Assembly (NCBI RefSeq): GCF_900142395.1
Contig: NZ_FRAS01000023.1
Coordinates: forward strand, 1 to 64,000
Reading direction: 5' to 3'
Length of the DNA stretch: 64,000 nt
Source of the DNA: Hymenobacter psychrotolerans DSM 18569
GTDB lineage: Bacteria; Bacteroidota; Bacteroidia; Cytophagales; Hymenobacteraceae
A program made the translations under genes and the position numbers. The number at the start of each line of letters is the position of its first letter. Position 1 is the first letter of the stretch. Below the pieces are notes generated by a model, which had not been told where the DNA came from, did no database searches, and saw only the letters and a list, made by a program, of their open reading frames with translations. Shown in pieces: positions 51,638 through 61,500 of this stretch.

Positions 51638-51657
51638 CTTTCGAACTGCAACAGACT

Positions 51658-52641
51658 ATGCGGACCATCCAATTCCGGGAAGCCCTGCGTGAAGCCATGT
51701 CCGAAGAAATGCGCCGCGACCCGCGCGTGTTCCTGATGGGCGAAGAAGTAGCCGAGTACAACGGCGCCTACAAAGTAAGCCAGGGCATGCTGGACGAGTT
51801 TGGCCCGGAACGCGTAATTGACACTCCCATTGCGGAGCTCGGCTTTGCCGGTATCGGCGTGGGCGCGGCCATTAACGGCCTGCTGCCCATCATTGAGTTC
51901 ATGACCTTCAACTTCTCGCTCGTTGCCATCGACCAGGTAATCAACTCGGCGGCGAAGATTTATTCGATGTCGGGCGGGCAGTACTCCTGCCCCATCGTGT
52001 TCCGCGGGCCTACGGGCAGCGCCGGCATGCTCAGCAGCCAGCACTCGCAGAACTTCGAGAACTGGTACGCCAACACGCCCGGCCTGAAAGTGGTGGTTCC
52101 ATCGAACCCCTACGACGCCAAAGGCCTGCTGAAAGCCGCCATCCGCGACGCTGACCCGGTAATCTTCATGGAGTCGGAGCAGATGTACGGCGACAAGGGC
52201 GAGGTGCCCGAGGAAGAGTATGTGCTGGAAATCGGCAAGGCCAACGTGGTGCGCGAAGGCAAATCGGTGACGCTGGTGAGCTTCGGCAAGATGATGAAAA
52301 TTGCCCTGGCTGCCGCCGATGAGCTGGCCAAGGAAGGCATCGAAGCCGAAGTAATTGACCTGCGTTCCGTACGTCCGATTGACTACGACACGCTGGTAAA
52401 CTCGGTGAAGAAAACCAACCGCATGGTGGTGGTAGAGGAAGCGTGGCCGCTGGCCAGCATCAGCTCCGAGCTGGCCTACACCGTGCAGCGCCGCGCCTTC
52501 GACTACCTCGATGCGCCCGTAGTTCGCGTAACCTGCATGGATGTGCCGCTGCCCTACGCTCCTACCCTCATCGAAGCCTCGCTCCCGAACGTGGCCCGCA
52601 CCATCAATGCGGTGCGTGAGGTGACGTATCAGAAAGCCTAA
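51658..52641 (+). CDS. pdhB: Pyruvate dehydrogenase E1 component, beta subunit
   Basis: A 327-residue transketolase-fold beta subunit. Supporting parts are RTIQFREALREAMSEEMRRD, VFLMGEEVAEYNGAYKVSQG, VIDTPIAELGFAGIGVGAAI, PIVFRGPTGSAGMLSSQHSQ, and SVTLVSFGKMMKIALAAADE before EVIDLRSVRPIDYDTLVNSV. GEEVAEYNGAYKVSQGL/M is characteristic of PdhB rather than BCKDH beta. With the alpha subunit it decarboxylates pyruvate using TPP. No pdhA is nearby, so the operon is split in this genome, as in many Bacteroidota. Confidence 0.92.
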   Translation: MRTIQFREALREAMSEEMRRDPRVFLMGEEVAEYNGAYKVSQGMLDEFGPERVIDTPIAELGFAGIGVGAAINGLLPIIEFMTFNFSLVAIDQVINSAAKIYSMSGGQYSCPIVFRGPTGSAGMLSSQHSQNFENWYANTPGLKVVVPSNPYDAKGLLKAAIRDADPVIFMESEQMYGDKGEVPEEEYVLEIGKANVVREGKSVTLVSFGKMMKIALAAADELAKEGIEAEVIDLRSVRPIDYDTLVNSVKKTNRMVVVEEAWPLASISSELAYTVQRRAFDYLDAPVVRVTCMDVPLPYAPTLIEASLPNVARTINAVREVTYQKA

Positions 52642-52682
52642 ATTTCGCGGAATTGGCTCTGCTGACTCAATTAGATAAAAAT

Positions 52683-52712
52683 GCCTCGCCGGTTTTTCCG
52701 GCGAGGCGTTTT
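52683..52712 (+). terminator. Rho-independent terminator of pdhB
   Basis: GCCTCGCCGG and CCGGCGAGGC pair perfectly around TTTTT, followed by GTTTTTG. Confidence 0.9.
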
Positions 52713-52744
52713 TGTTGGCTTGCAGCTGAGTTCCGCAACTTCTG

Positions 52745-54142
52745 CTACCACAGACTGCGCGGCCCCAGCTCAAGCGTAGCCTGTGCGGTGGCAGAAGCCC
52801 AGAAGCATAGCCCTAAGAATACCACATACGCCACGCCGGTGGCCAGCAGTACCGGGCGCGGCACCAAAGCCGGGCGCCACGCCGCCGGCCAGCCGAAACA
52901 CAGCACGGCATACAGCAGCAGGTGCAGCGGCAGCAGAAAGCGGCATTCCATGCTCATGGGCAGCATCGGGATGCAGGGCACCAGCAGCACGGCCAGCACC
53001 AGCCACTGTTGCCAGTGCACCCGGCAGAACCGGACGCGCAACAGCACCAGCAGCGCCCCAAACCATACCGTATAGTTCAGCCACGCCAGCCCCCAAGTCG
53101 GCACGTATACCTGCTTGATGTAGGGCGTAGGATACTGCACATCGAGGCCGTTGAACAGCCGCCATGCGTACATTTTGGTGAACGTGAGCGGATGGCGTAG
53201 TACCAGCCGGAAGTAGCTACCATAGGAATCGAACCAGCCGATGTGCTCCTGCTTTACCAACTGCTCGCCGGCGGCATCCCGAAAAATCATGACGGGCTCG
53301 TAGTAGTCAGTGCGAATAGTGGTTTCGTATTTCTGGTGTAGCAGGCCCCATTTCAGCTTTTCGCGGTAGAGGTTGTCCGTCTCCAGGTTTTCATGCTGAG
53401 CCAGCACCAGCGGCGAGCTTTGCTGAAACTGGTGCTGATTGATCAGCAGTTGCGGCAGCCACGCCAGCGCCATGCCGGCCAGTAGCACCACTCCGCGAAC
53501 TGCGCGCCACGCCACGCTGCGCTGAGGAGCCAGCAGCAATGCCAGCACGAGGAAAAAGGGAACGGCAATCAGATACGTAGGCCGCATATTGCAGGCCGCC
53601 GCCAGGCACATTCCGGCGCCAGCTACTGCCCACCACTTACGCCTGTATAGCAGCAGCAGGCCCAAGGCCAGCGCCCACAAAGCCGGGAAATCAGTGAGCG
53701 TGAAATTGAAATAGTCGCGCCACAAGGCAAAACCCAGGACGGCGAAGGCCAGCCGCCGCCCCCAGGCCAGCGGCTCCTGCTGCCCCCGCACGGCCTGCCA
53801 CAGCAATGGCCCAATCAGCCCAAACCCCACCGCTGCTGATACTGCTCCAAACACACGGGCAAACAGAATGGGCGGCAGATGAGTGTAGAACTGCACAATC
53901 CGCAGCGGCAGCAGCAGCAGCGGCAGCAGATAGCCACGGAAACTGTCGTGAAAGTTGAGCAGCGAGAAACTGCCTTCCTTATGGAAAAAGATGGAGATGA
54001 ACCAGTAATTCAGCGAGTCGTGGTAGAGGCGCGTGTAGCCGGAAAACGGCAGATACAGCAAGTACGCCAGCAGCAGCAGCAGCGTCAGGCGCCAGTACGG
54101 GAGCCACGGGCGGCCCTGCTCCGATAATAGTCGTGTCAGCAA
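52745..54142 (-). CDS. Polytopic membrane glycosyltransferase-like protein (paralog 1)
   Basis: A 465-residue protein with around a dozen hydrophobic segments. YLLYLPFSGYTRLYHDSLNY precedes a periplasmic loop, and WRDYFNFTLTDFPALWALAL and NMRPTYLIAVPFFLVLAL are the next recognisable parts. The HDSLNYW region with an acidic residue early in the first loop, and MSMECRFLLPLHLLLYAVL near the end, are reminiscent of GT-C family integral membrane transferases such as ArnT or PMT-like enzymes. I cannot name a donor or acceptor. It is 26 bases from a similar paralog upstream on the same strand. Confidence 0.65.
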   Translation of the reverse strand: MLTRLLSEQGRPWLPYWRLTLLLLLAYLLYLPFSGYTRLYHDSLNYWFISIFFHKEGSFSLLNFHDSFRGYLLPLLLLPLRIVQFYTHLPPILFARVFGAVSAAVGFGLIGPLLWQAVRGQQEPLAWGRRLAFAVLGFALWRDYFNFTLTDFPALWALALGLLLLYRRKWWAVAGAGMCLAAACNMRPTYLIAVPFFLVLALLLAPQRSVAWRAVRGVVLLAGMALAWLPQLLINQHQFQQSSPLVLAQHENLETDNLYREKLKWGLLHQKYETTIRTDYYEPVMIFRDAAGEQLVKQEHIGWFDSYGSYFRLVLRHPLTFTKMYAWRLFNGLDVQYPTPYIKQVYVPTWGLAWLNYTVWFGALLVLLRVRFCRVHWQQWLVLAVLLVPCIPMLPMSMECRFLLPLHLLLYAVLCFGWPAAWRPALVPRPVLLATGVAYVVFLGLCFWASATAQATLELGPRSLW

Positions 54143-54168
54143 GAGAATCTAATAGTTATCGAAGCCGC

Positions 54169-55623
54169 TCAATCATCCACCAAGGAGTTGCCTTTGCCGG
54201 GGTCGGGCTGCAAGTTGCGGAAAGTGGCTGCAGAAAGCCAGAAGCAGCTGCCCAGCCACAGGCCCGCCCCCACCAGCGCCACCACTTTTCGCAACGGCCG
54301 GCCCCGCCACCACTCCTGGCAGGGCCGCAGAGAAAACCGGAACGCGGCCACCGCCAGCAGCAGCAGGTGCAGCGGCAGCACAAACCGCGACTCAATGGCA
54401 GTGGGAATAGCTACCGCGCAGGGCAGCAGCAGGGCCAGCAGCACCAGCGCGCGCGGCCAACTCAGCCAGCGCCCCGTCCGACTTCCGACAATCACGCTCA
54501 GCGCCAGCCCCAGCGCCATGTAGTTCAGCATTTGCAGCAGGTGCCGCTCCGGGCCATAGTCGCGGAGCAGATATGGGGCTGGCTGCTGCACGTCCAGACC
54601 ATTAAAGAGGTGGCGCAGGTAGCGCCAACCGTAGTCGAGTGGATTGCGCAGGGCAATGCTGAAAAACTGGCCGTAGGAAGTATACTGGCTGATTCCGGCC
54701 TCACGCAACACCTGCAGCCCGGCCGGGTCCACGAAAAACAGCCGCTTGCTCAGGTCGGCATCGTAGCGGAGCAGGCGGGTGCCCCAGGTGAGCTGCTTGA
54801 GGTACAGCGGCTCCTGCTGCGTATCCGAAACGCGGGCCAGCACCAGCGGTGTGTTCTGCTGAAAGTGCAGCCGGTTGATGGCCAACTGCGGAGCCAGCGC
54901 CAGGCCCAGGCCCACCAGCAGCAGCGCCCAGCGCCCGACTACCCGGCGGCCATGCTGCCAGCTCCACCAGCCCGCCAGGGCCAGGGCCGGCGGCACCGCG
55001 GCCAGATACATCGGGCGGCTATTGAAGGCGGCGGCCAGGCAGAGTCCGGCTACCAGCCACCAGCCCAAGCCGCGCCGGCCGCACGCCCACAAGGCCAGCA
55101 ACAGTAGTGCCAGAGCCGGCATATCAATCATCGTGAAGCTGAAATGGTCGCGCCAGAACACGAAAGCCAGCAGCACCAGCAGCAGCCAGCGGATACCGGC
55201 CACCCGGCCCGGCACCAGCTGCCGCCACAGCGCCGGAATCAGCCAGGCGAAAAGCGCCGCGGCCCACACCACGCCCATGGCTTTGGCGGCCTGGGGCATC
55301 GTGCAGGAAGTGAAAAACCGGATGATAAGCGCCGGAAAATGCAGCAGTGCCGCCAGATAGCCGCGCGTAGGCGTGTCGAAGTACAGAAGCGAAAAGGCCT
55401 TGTGCTGCCGCTGAAACGACACGGCCAGCTCCCAGTAATGGCCGGCGTCGTAGGGCATCCGCTCCCCGGTCAGGCCGCCGCCCAGCAGGAAGTAGCCACC
55501 GTACAAGCTCACCACCACCAGTATGCGCAGCCAAAGCGGCCACTCCCGCTGCCAGAAACCGGGGGTCGTTTCCGGCCGGCTGCTTGTCGAGGAGGAAGAA
55601 AATGACGGTTTCAGCTCAGGCAT
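54169..55623 (-). CDS. Polytopic membrane glycosyltransferase-like protein (paralog 2)
   Basis: From ATG 55623 the product is 484 residues with a similar layout to its neighbour. PYDAGHYWELAVSFQRQHKA corresponds to the HDSLNYW loop of paralog 1. WRDHFSFTMIDMPALALLLL matches WRDYFNFTLTDFPALWALAL, NSRPMYLAAVP matches NMRPTYLIAVP, and RHLFNGLDVQQPAPYLLRDY matches RLFNGLDVQYPTPYIKQVY. TAIESRFVLPLHLLLLAV matches the end. These identities show ancient duplication. The likely class is GT-C, lipid-linked sugar donor, unknown specificity. Confidence 0.65.
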   Translation of the reverse strand: MPELKPSFSSSSTSSRPETTPGFWQREWPLWLRILVVVSLYGGYFLLGGGLTGERMPYDAGHYWELAVSFQRQHKAFSLLYFDTPTRGYLAALLHFPALIIRFFTSCTMPQAAKAMGVVWAAALFAWLIPALWRQLVPGRVAGIRWLLLVLLAFVFWRDHFSFTMIDMPALALLLLALWACGRRGLGWWLVAGLCLAAAFNSRPMYLAAVPPALALAGWWSWQHGRRVVGRWALLLVGLGLALAPQLAINRLHFQQNTPLVLARVSDTQQEPLYLKQLTWGTRLLRYDADLSKRLFFVDPAGLQVLREAGISQYTSYGQFFSIALRNPLDYGWRYLRHLFNGLDVQQPAPYLLRDYGPERHLLQMLNYMALGLALSVIVGSRTGRWLSWPRALVLLALLLPCAVAIPTAIESRFVLPLHLLLLAVAAFRFSLRPCQEWWRGRPLRKVVALVGAGLWLGSCFWLSAATFRNLQPDPGKGNSLVDD

Positions 55624-55718
55624 AGGGTAGGCAGCAGGGCATTTTGGGCCCTCGGGCAGGATTTTACGTACCTTTTGCCCAAAGCTACGCCACGTTTCCC
55701 CTACCCCCACTTTCCTGC

Positions 55719-56255
55719 ATGAATCATCGTCTGCACTTGCGCTTCGAGCAGCTCGAACAAGCCACCGACCACCTGCTGAAAACGGCCGAAACCCTTGGCA
55801 GCAAAGCCCACCAGTCGCCGGGGCCGGGGCAGTGGTCGGCGGCGCAGGTGGTGCAGCATCTGCTTGTGGCCGAAACGGGCATCGGACAGTACATCGAGAA
55901 GAAGCTGCACCAATCGGAAGAGCTGGAGAAGGCCGGGCTGGGCCACACGCTTAAGTCAGCGCTGCTGCGTGTGCTGCTGCGGCTGCCGTTTACCCGCTTT
56001 AAGGCGCCGGCCCGCCTCGCCGAGCTAACGCCGGAGCAGGTAGCGCCCCTGCCGCAGCTCCGCGACGAATGGCAGGCAGTGCGGCGGCGGCTGGAGCAGA
56101 CTCTGAACGAGTATCCGGGCAAGCTGCTGGACCGGGCCATCTTCAAGCACCCCCGCTCGGGCATGCTCACCATCTACCAGACTATGGATTTTATGCTCGA
56201 CCACGTGCTGCACCACCAGCGCCAGCTGGAGCGTATCAGCCGGGCAGTGAAGTAG
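55719..56255 (+). CDS. DinB-superfamily protein
   Basis: A 178-residue protein of the DinB/YfiT four-helix superfamily. It shows FEQLEQATDHLLKTAETLGS, GQWSAAQVVQHLLVAETGIG and TIYQTMDFMLDHVLHHQRQL. The His residues in VVQHLL and DHVLHH match the metal-binding triad positions. Function unknown, in some cases thiol-dependent S-transferase. ATG 55719 fits the first helix. Confidence 0.8.
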   Translation: MNHRLHLRFEQLEQATDHLLKTAETLGSKAHQSPGPGQWSAAQVVQHLLVAETGIGQYIEKKLHQSEELEKAGLGHTLKSALLRVLLRLPFTRFKAPARLAELTPEQVAPLPQLRDEWQAVRRRLEQTLNEYPGKLLDRAIFKHPRSGMLTIYQTMDFMLDHVLHHQRQLERISRAVK

Positions 56256-56299
56256 AGCGAGCCTCCGGGGCAGGCACGCCAAGGTACTGTAGCGCCCCG

Positions 56300-56746
56300 C
56301 TACTTCTTTTCCCGCACGATGTCGGTGTAGCTGGCGTGGCGCGTCATCTGGGTGAAGGTGGTGGTCAGCTCCGCCGGCGGCATGGTGAGCTTGCGCAGCT
56401 TCAGATCCAGCCATGCCCCATCTACGGCTACCACGGCGGCTTCGCGGCCATCGGCTTTGTAGATGGTGTGAACGATGCGCCAGCGGGAGCCATCGGCGCT
56501 GAGGCCGCCCAGCTCCGCCGTCACCCGGATGGTTTCGCTCAGGTGAATTTCCTTCAGGAACCGGGTGTCTTCGCGGAACAGAATCGGCCCGATGCCTAGC
56601 TCGGCAAACCGGCGCATGGGAAACGCCTGATCGGCCAGGAAATCGAGCCGCACCTGGGCCGCGTAGTCGGTGTAGGCGGAGTGGCGCATGTGCACGTTGG
56701 GGTCCATATCGGCCCAGCGCACCGTGAAAGTTTTGCTGTAGGTCAT
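56300..56746 (-). CDS. Acyl-CoA thioesterase, 4HBT hotdog fold
   Basis: A 148-residue 4-hydroxybenzoyl-CoA thioesterase-type protein. The active-site helix motif VRWADMDPNVHMRHSAYTDY has the Asp that is catalytic in family members. FRRFAELGIGPILFREDTRF-like segments follow. The C-terminal ATMPPAELTTTF-like tail is unremarkable. Normal length, substrate unknown. Confidence 0.85.
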   Translation of the reverse strand: MTYSKTFTVRWADMDPNVHMRHSAYTDYAAQVRLDFLADQAFPMRRFAELGIGPILFREDTRFLKEIHLSETIRVTAELGGLSADGSRWRIVHTIYKADGREAAVVAVDGAWLDLKLRKLTMPPAELTTTFTQMTRHASYTDIVREKK

Positions 56747-56783
56747 GTAGCGGTGGTTCGGTTTAGAATAGGCTTTCGGCTGG

Positions 56784-57530
56784 TTACGCGTCGCGCTCCA
56801 TCAGGGGCGTGAGGCGCACGAGGAACTGCTGCTGCTCGTCTTCGCCCAGAAACTCCACCTCGTAGCCGGCCTCTTCGGCGTAATCCTGCACGATGCTGGC
56901 ATCGGCGAAAAGCCACGGAAACTCGGCACCGTGCTGCTCGCCGTACTGTATGGTATACGTCACCTCGCCGTAGTAAGGCCCGTTGAGGTCGAATACCAGT
57001 GCCCCGTCCTCATCTTCGTAGAGGTAGCTGATATCGGAGGAAGTGGCCAGAATCTGGCCGCCGGGGGCCAGCAGCGTGCGGGCATGGCGCAGAAACTTTG
57101 CCAGGCCCTCGAGCGTGCCCACCAGCCCGATACCGTTCATGAGCATGAGCAGCGTATCGTACTTTTCGTGGGTGAGGGCGGCATCGAAAATATCGTGGCT
57201 GGCGACTTCCCGCACGCCCCGCTCCTGCATTACCTGGGCGGCGCCGGCTGAAATGTCAATGGCTTTCACCTGCAGGCCGCGGCTTTGCAGCTCCAGCGCG
57301 TGGCAGCCGGCCCCGGCCCCCAGGTCGAGCACGCGTCCCCGGCATTCGTCCAGCGCCTGCCGTTCCAGCTCGGGCATTTCCCACAGGCTCCGAAACAGAT
57401 ACGCGGCGGGTAGGGGCTCTTCTTCGGCCACGTTGCTGTGCACCGTGAGCGAGGCATCCAGGCGGCCCCGGTGGTAGTCGAGCAGAGCATGGCCCATCGG
57501 GTCGGCGGGCGCGGAAGTGGTAGCAGACAT
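56784..57530 (-). CDS. SAM-dependent methyltransferase
   Basis: From ATG 57530 the product is 248 residues. The Rossmann motifs are RGRVLDLGAGAGCHALELQS (motif I), LQVKAIDISAGAAQVMQERG (post I with Asp), KYDTLLMLMNGIGLVGTLEG, and FLRHARTLLAPGGQILATSS. The C-terminal half is beta-rich. Substrate unknown; small class I methyltransferases with this layout modify diverse metabolites. It is divergent from the hypothetical gene at 57706. Confidence 0.85.
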   Translation of the reverse strand: MSATTSAPADPMGHALLDYHRGRLDASLTVHSNVAEEEPLPAAYLFRSLWEMPELERQALDECRGRVLDLGAGAGCHALELQSRGLQVKAIDISAGAAQVMQERGVREVASHDIFDAALTHEKYDTLLMLMNGIGLVGTLEGLAKFLRHARTLLAPGGQILATSSDISYLYEDEDGALVFDLNGPYYGEVTYTIQYGEQHGAEFPWLFADASIVQDYAEEAGYEVEFLGEDEQQQFLVRLTPLMERDA

Positions 57531-57705
57531 AGGCAGAATAGTTGGGGCACTGACGGGGTGCCGGCCGCGCAAGTTACGGCTTTGCCAACAGCCCCGCACC
57601 GCGCCGGGCGGCAGCACATGGCCCTCCGGAGCTTCCGGGGCGGGCGTATCCTTCTGGCGCCGGTTGCGTTTGGCAAGTATCTGACCTGATTCTTTCCCAA
57701 TTCCT

Positions 57706-58089
57706 ATGTCTACCAACCTCGACTACCTCGACCCGGCTCTGCTCCCGCTCGAAGACAAAGTGAAAGCCTATCTGGAGGCTGAAAAAGACTTTAAGCAGGC
57801 TGAGCTGGAGGCCATCAACCTGCCGGCCGAGCAGGCTCAGCAGGCGGCCGCCGCCCTGCAGTTTGAGCAGCGCCCGGCTGCCGGCAGCTTTTCTCAGCAT
57901 ACCGAGCAGGTGCAGCAGCAATTGCAGAACCTGCGGGAAGAGCTGGACCTGATGCGCCAGGAAATCATCCGGATGCTGCCCGCGCGCGACGAATGGGTGA
58001 AAGTAAACCTGGGCTACGGCCCCAGCCGCGTCGGCGCGTTTCGGGTAGCCGACGCGGCCGATACGTACGAGCTGCGCGTCATCCACTAA
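57706..58089 (+). CDS. Hypothetical helical protein
   Basis: A 127-residue protein, mostly amphipathic helix with many Gln and Glu (LEDKVKAYLEAEKDFKQAEL, TEQVQQQLQNLREELDLMRQ) and a short Tyr/Gly-rich tail (VNLGYGPSRVGAFRVADAAD). Coiled coil is likely. No recognised family. It is followed by a strong terminator. Confidence 0.65.
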   Translation: MSTNLDYLDPALLPLEDKVKAYLEAEKDFKQAELEAINLPAEQAQQAAAALQFEQRPAAGSFSQHTEQVQQQLQNLREELDLMRQEIIRMLPARDEWVKVNLGYGPSRVGAFRVADAADTYELRVIH

Positions 58090-58572
58090 CGAGCCCCGGA
58101 CACCCCGGCTCATAGCCGAACACTTACCAGCCGCGCCCTACGGGCCTGCCTTTTACGAGGTGGGCCCGTAGGGCGCGGCTGTTTGTGCTTGCCGGCCGCT
58201 TTGGGTACCTGAGCAAGTGAGCGTTAGGGATACAGGTAAAAAATTAAGGCGAACCAATGGCCCGCCTCAATCCCACAACCAAAACACCTAAAAATTATTC
58301 TTTCTGCCTTACTCATATCAATTACCGGGCCAACTGTCCGACGGTAGTGCAACTCTATCAAAGAGGGCATACGTCGCGCAACATTACAATGTATCTACAT
58401 TTGATAAGTCCATAAAAACTTAACACGCCATTTATTAACATACCAATCAAAATGCTTTATAATTGCCTATTGAAAGCCTTGATACTTTAATTATTTTAAT
58501 AACAAACTTAAATACCGTTTTTCATTACAACGGTATAATCATAAAAATTCCTTCCACTTCTCCATTTCATAT
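58090..58572. other. AT-rich intergenic region with terminator and candidate promoter
   Basis: The first part holds the 58129-58180 terminator. From ~58220 the sequence becomes unusually AT-rich for this genome. TACATTTG at 58396-58403 is an exact TAnnTTTG match pointing to the adhesin gene, with no clear -33. No gene is evident. Confidence 0.5.
58129..58180. terminator. Long terminator hairpin
   Basis: AGCCGCGCCCTACGGGCC and GGCCCGTAGGGCGCGGCT pair perfectly, separated by about 16 bases, and a GTTTGTG follows on the plus strand. Confidence 0.8.
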
Positions 58573-61500
58573 ATGAAAGCACGATTTACTGCTTGGCTTA
58601 CCCAGCCACTGAATTGGTTTACGTATTATGCGGCCCTACTCGCCCTTCTCTTATGCATAGGCAGGCCTGCGCAGGCACAGTTTCCGCGCCTTGAAACGTT
58701 CCGCAACGCTACTGCTACCGGCTGGACAATCGGCGGGAGTGCCTACCTCACCGGCAATGGCGCGGCCGGCAACGATGCCGTCGGCGAAGGCTACCTGCGC
58801 CTGACTCAGGCCACCACCAACCAGGCAGGCTATGCCGTCGATAACAGCTCGTTTCCGGCCACGCAGGGCTTTAGCATTTCCTTTGAATACTTCGCCTATG
58901 GCGGTACCAACCCGGGCGCCGACGGCTTCAGCGTATTTCTGCTTGACGGCAGCACGCAGAACTTCAACATTGGGGCATCGGGCGGCTCGCTGGGGTATGC
59001 GCAGCGCACGGGAGTTCCGGGCGTCAGCAATGGCTACGTCGGCATCGGTATTGATGAATGGGGCAACTACTCCAACGCGTCTGAAGGCCGCAACGGCGGC
59101 ATCAACCCCGGCAACCTGACGCCGGACGCGGTAGCCATCCGGGGCGCGGGCAACGGGTCCGGCGCCGACCAGTATCCGTACCTGACCGGCACGCAGTCCT
59201 TGCCCTTCAGCCTCGACGTGACCACGCCACGGGCTCAAAACGGCTCCGCCGATTACCGGCGCGCCTTCATCGACGTAATTGCGTCCGGCGGCACCTACCG
59301 CATCACCATCCGGATTCAGCACGGCACCGAGGTAACTACTACCGTCAGCAACTATGTGGTATCGGCGCCGCCCAGCACGCTACGCGTGGGCTTCAGCGGC
59401 GCGACGGGGGCCAGCACCAATATCCACGAAATCCGCAACCTGCAGATTGTGCTGCCGCCCGTAGCGGCCAACGACCAAGCGGCCACGCTGCTGGATACCA
59501 ATGTTTCGTTTGATGTAGTGGGCAACGACCAGGCGCCGGGCAGCAGCATCGACGCGGCTTCCGTCGACCTGAACCCCAGCCTGTCGGGCATTCAGAGCAC
59601 GTATACCGTGGCCGGCGAGGGCACCTTCACGGTCAACACAGCGGGCATCGTCACCTTCGACCCCACGCCCACCTTTGCCGGCGTTGTCCGGATTCCGTAC
59701 CGCGTAAACTCCATCCTGAACTCAACTTCCAACCTGGCCAACCTGACCGTGCGGGTAGCTACCACCTGCGCCACACCGGGCAAAGACGGTCCGGGCACGC
59801 TCACGGCCACGTCCGTCCCGAATACGTATTTCCCCGGCACGGGCAGTGCAGCCACGGGCAGCACCACCGTCACGGTAGGAGCCGCCGAAACCGGCACTAC
59901 GCCCATTTCGGCCGGCGACTTGGTCTTGCTGATGCAGATGCAGGGGGCCACCATCACGCCGGCCAACGACGTGTCGTATGGGGCCAACAACGCAACCGGC
60001 ACCGGTAACTCTACCACCGACTTCACCGCCGGACAGTACGAATACGGCATTGCCGCCACCGACCTGCCGCTGACAGGAGGCACGCTACAGCTGGTTAACG
60101 GCCTCACCCGCAGCTACCAGAACCTGGCCTACGACGACGCGGGCACGGCCACCGGGCAGCGCCGCTTCCAGGTGATTCGGGTGCCGCAGTTTTCGGATCT
60201 GGACGTGAGCGGTACGGCAGCCGCTACTCCGGCCTGGAATGGCAGCACCGGCGGCGTGCTGGCCCTGGATGTATCCGGCCTGACCTCGTTTGCCACAGGC
60301 GCGGTAGTTGACCTGACGGCCAAGGGCTTCCGCGGCGGCGGCGGGCGCGCTACTCCCGGCAATACAGGCGCGCAGAACACGGATTACCGCCGCGGAACTT
60401 CGGGGGCTCATGGAGCAAAAGGCGAGGGCACGGCCGGCACTCCTCAATATGCCTACAACAGCTCGGCCATCGTGAACAGTGGTATTGCGGGGTATCGGAA
60501 CGGCTCTACGGGCCGGGGTGCGCCGGGCAATGCCGGCGGCGGCGCCACGGACTTTACGCCGGTCACCAACTCCGGCAATGCTGGCGGGGCCGGTGGCGGC
60601 AACGGTGGGGCTGGCGGCTTAGGTGGTTACGGGTTTGGTTCGAACAGCAGTGGTGCACGGGCCCTGGGGGGCGCGGTAGTGGCACTGGCCGGCACCACCC
60701 GCATCACGCTGGGCGGCGGCGGCGGAGCGGGTTCGGCTAACGGGACCGGCACGGGCTCCAGCAACTTTGCGCCGGCCAGCGGCGGCGTAGGCGGTGGCAT
60801 CTTGCTGTTGCGCACCGGCTCCGTGAGCGGCACCGGCACGCTGCGGGCCAATGGCGGCAATGCGCCCGGCACGGCTACCGCTACGGAAGGGGCAGGCGGT
60901 GGCGGAGCGGGCGGCAGCATTGTGGTGCTGGCTAACCTGACCTCCGGTTTGAGCAACCTGACCCTGCAGGCCAACGGCGGAACAGGCGGCAGTGCGAATA
61001 CAGGGGCAGCGGCTAACTATGGCCCGGGCGGTGGCGGTGGTGGCGGCTTCATTTATACCAATGGCACCGCTACCGTATCAGTGACAGGGGGCACGGCCGG
61101 GCGCACTTCCACCAGTTCTGCTACTTTCGGCGCAACCAATGGCGCCGCTGGCAGTTCCTCTACGGCCGCCGGGCGGGGCATTCCCTATACCATTGCCGGC
61201 GCGGGTGGCTGCCTGCCTGAGCTCAACACCACGCTGGCTACCAGCACACCTACTCTCACCCGCAGCGGCGGACCGGGCAGCCGCGTGGCGCCTGCCACCT
61301 ACTCGCTTATCATCTCCAACACCGGCGGCGGCGCGGCTACAGGCGTAGTGGCAAGCGTTGCGTTGCCTGCCGGACTGTTCGGCTACGATGCGTCGGGTAC
61401 CACTACCGTTACTATTCGGCGGGCCGATGGCAGCACCTTCACGCCGAGCGGCTACACCGTACCGGCCACTGGTACCAACACGCCCACGTTCGGCAACATT

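Noticed and set aside
60480..61140. CRISPR-like repeat array in the glycine-rich region
   Set aside because: The GGC/GGT-rich repetition is the codon pattern of a Gly/Ala/Asn-rich protein; spacing is irregular and no identical direct repeats with unique spacers exist.
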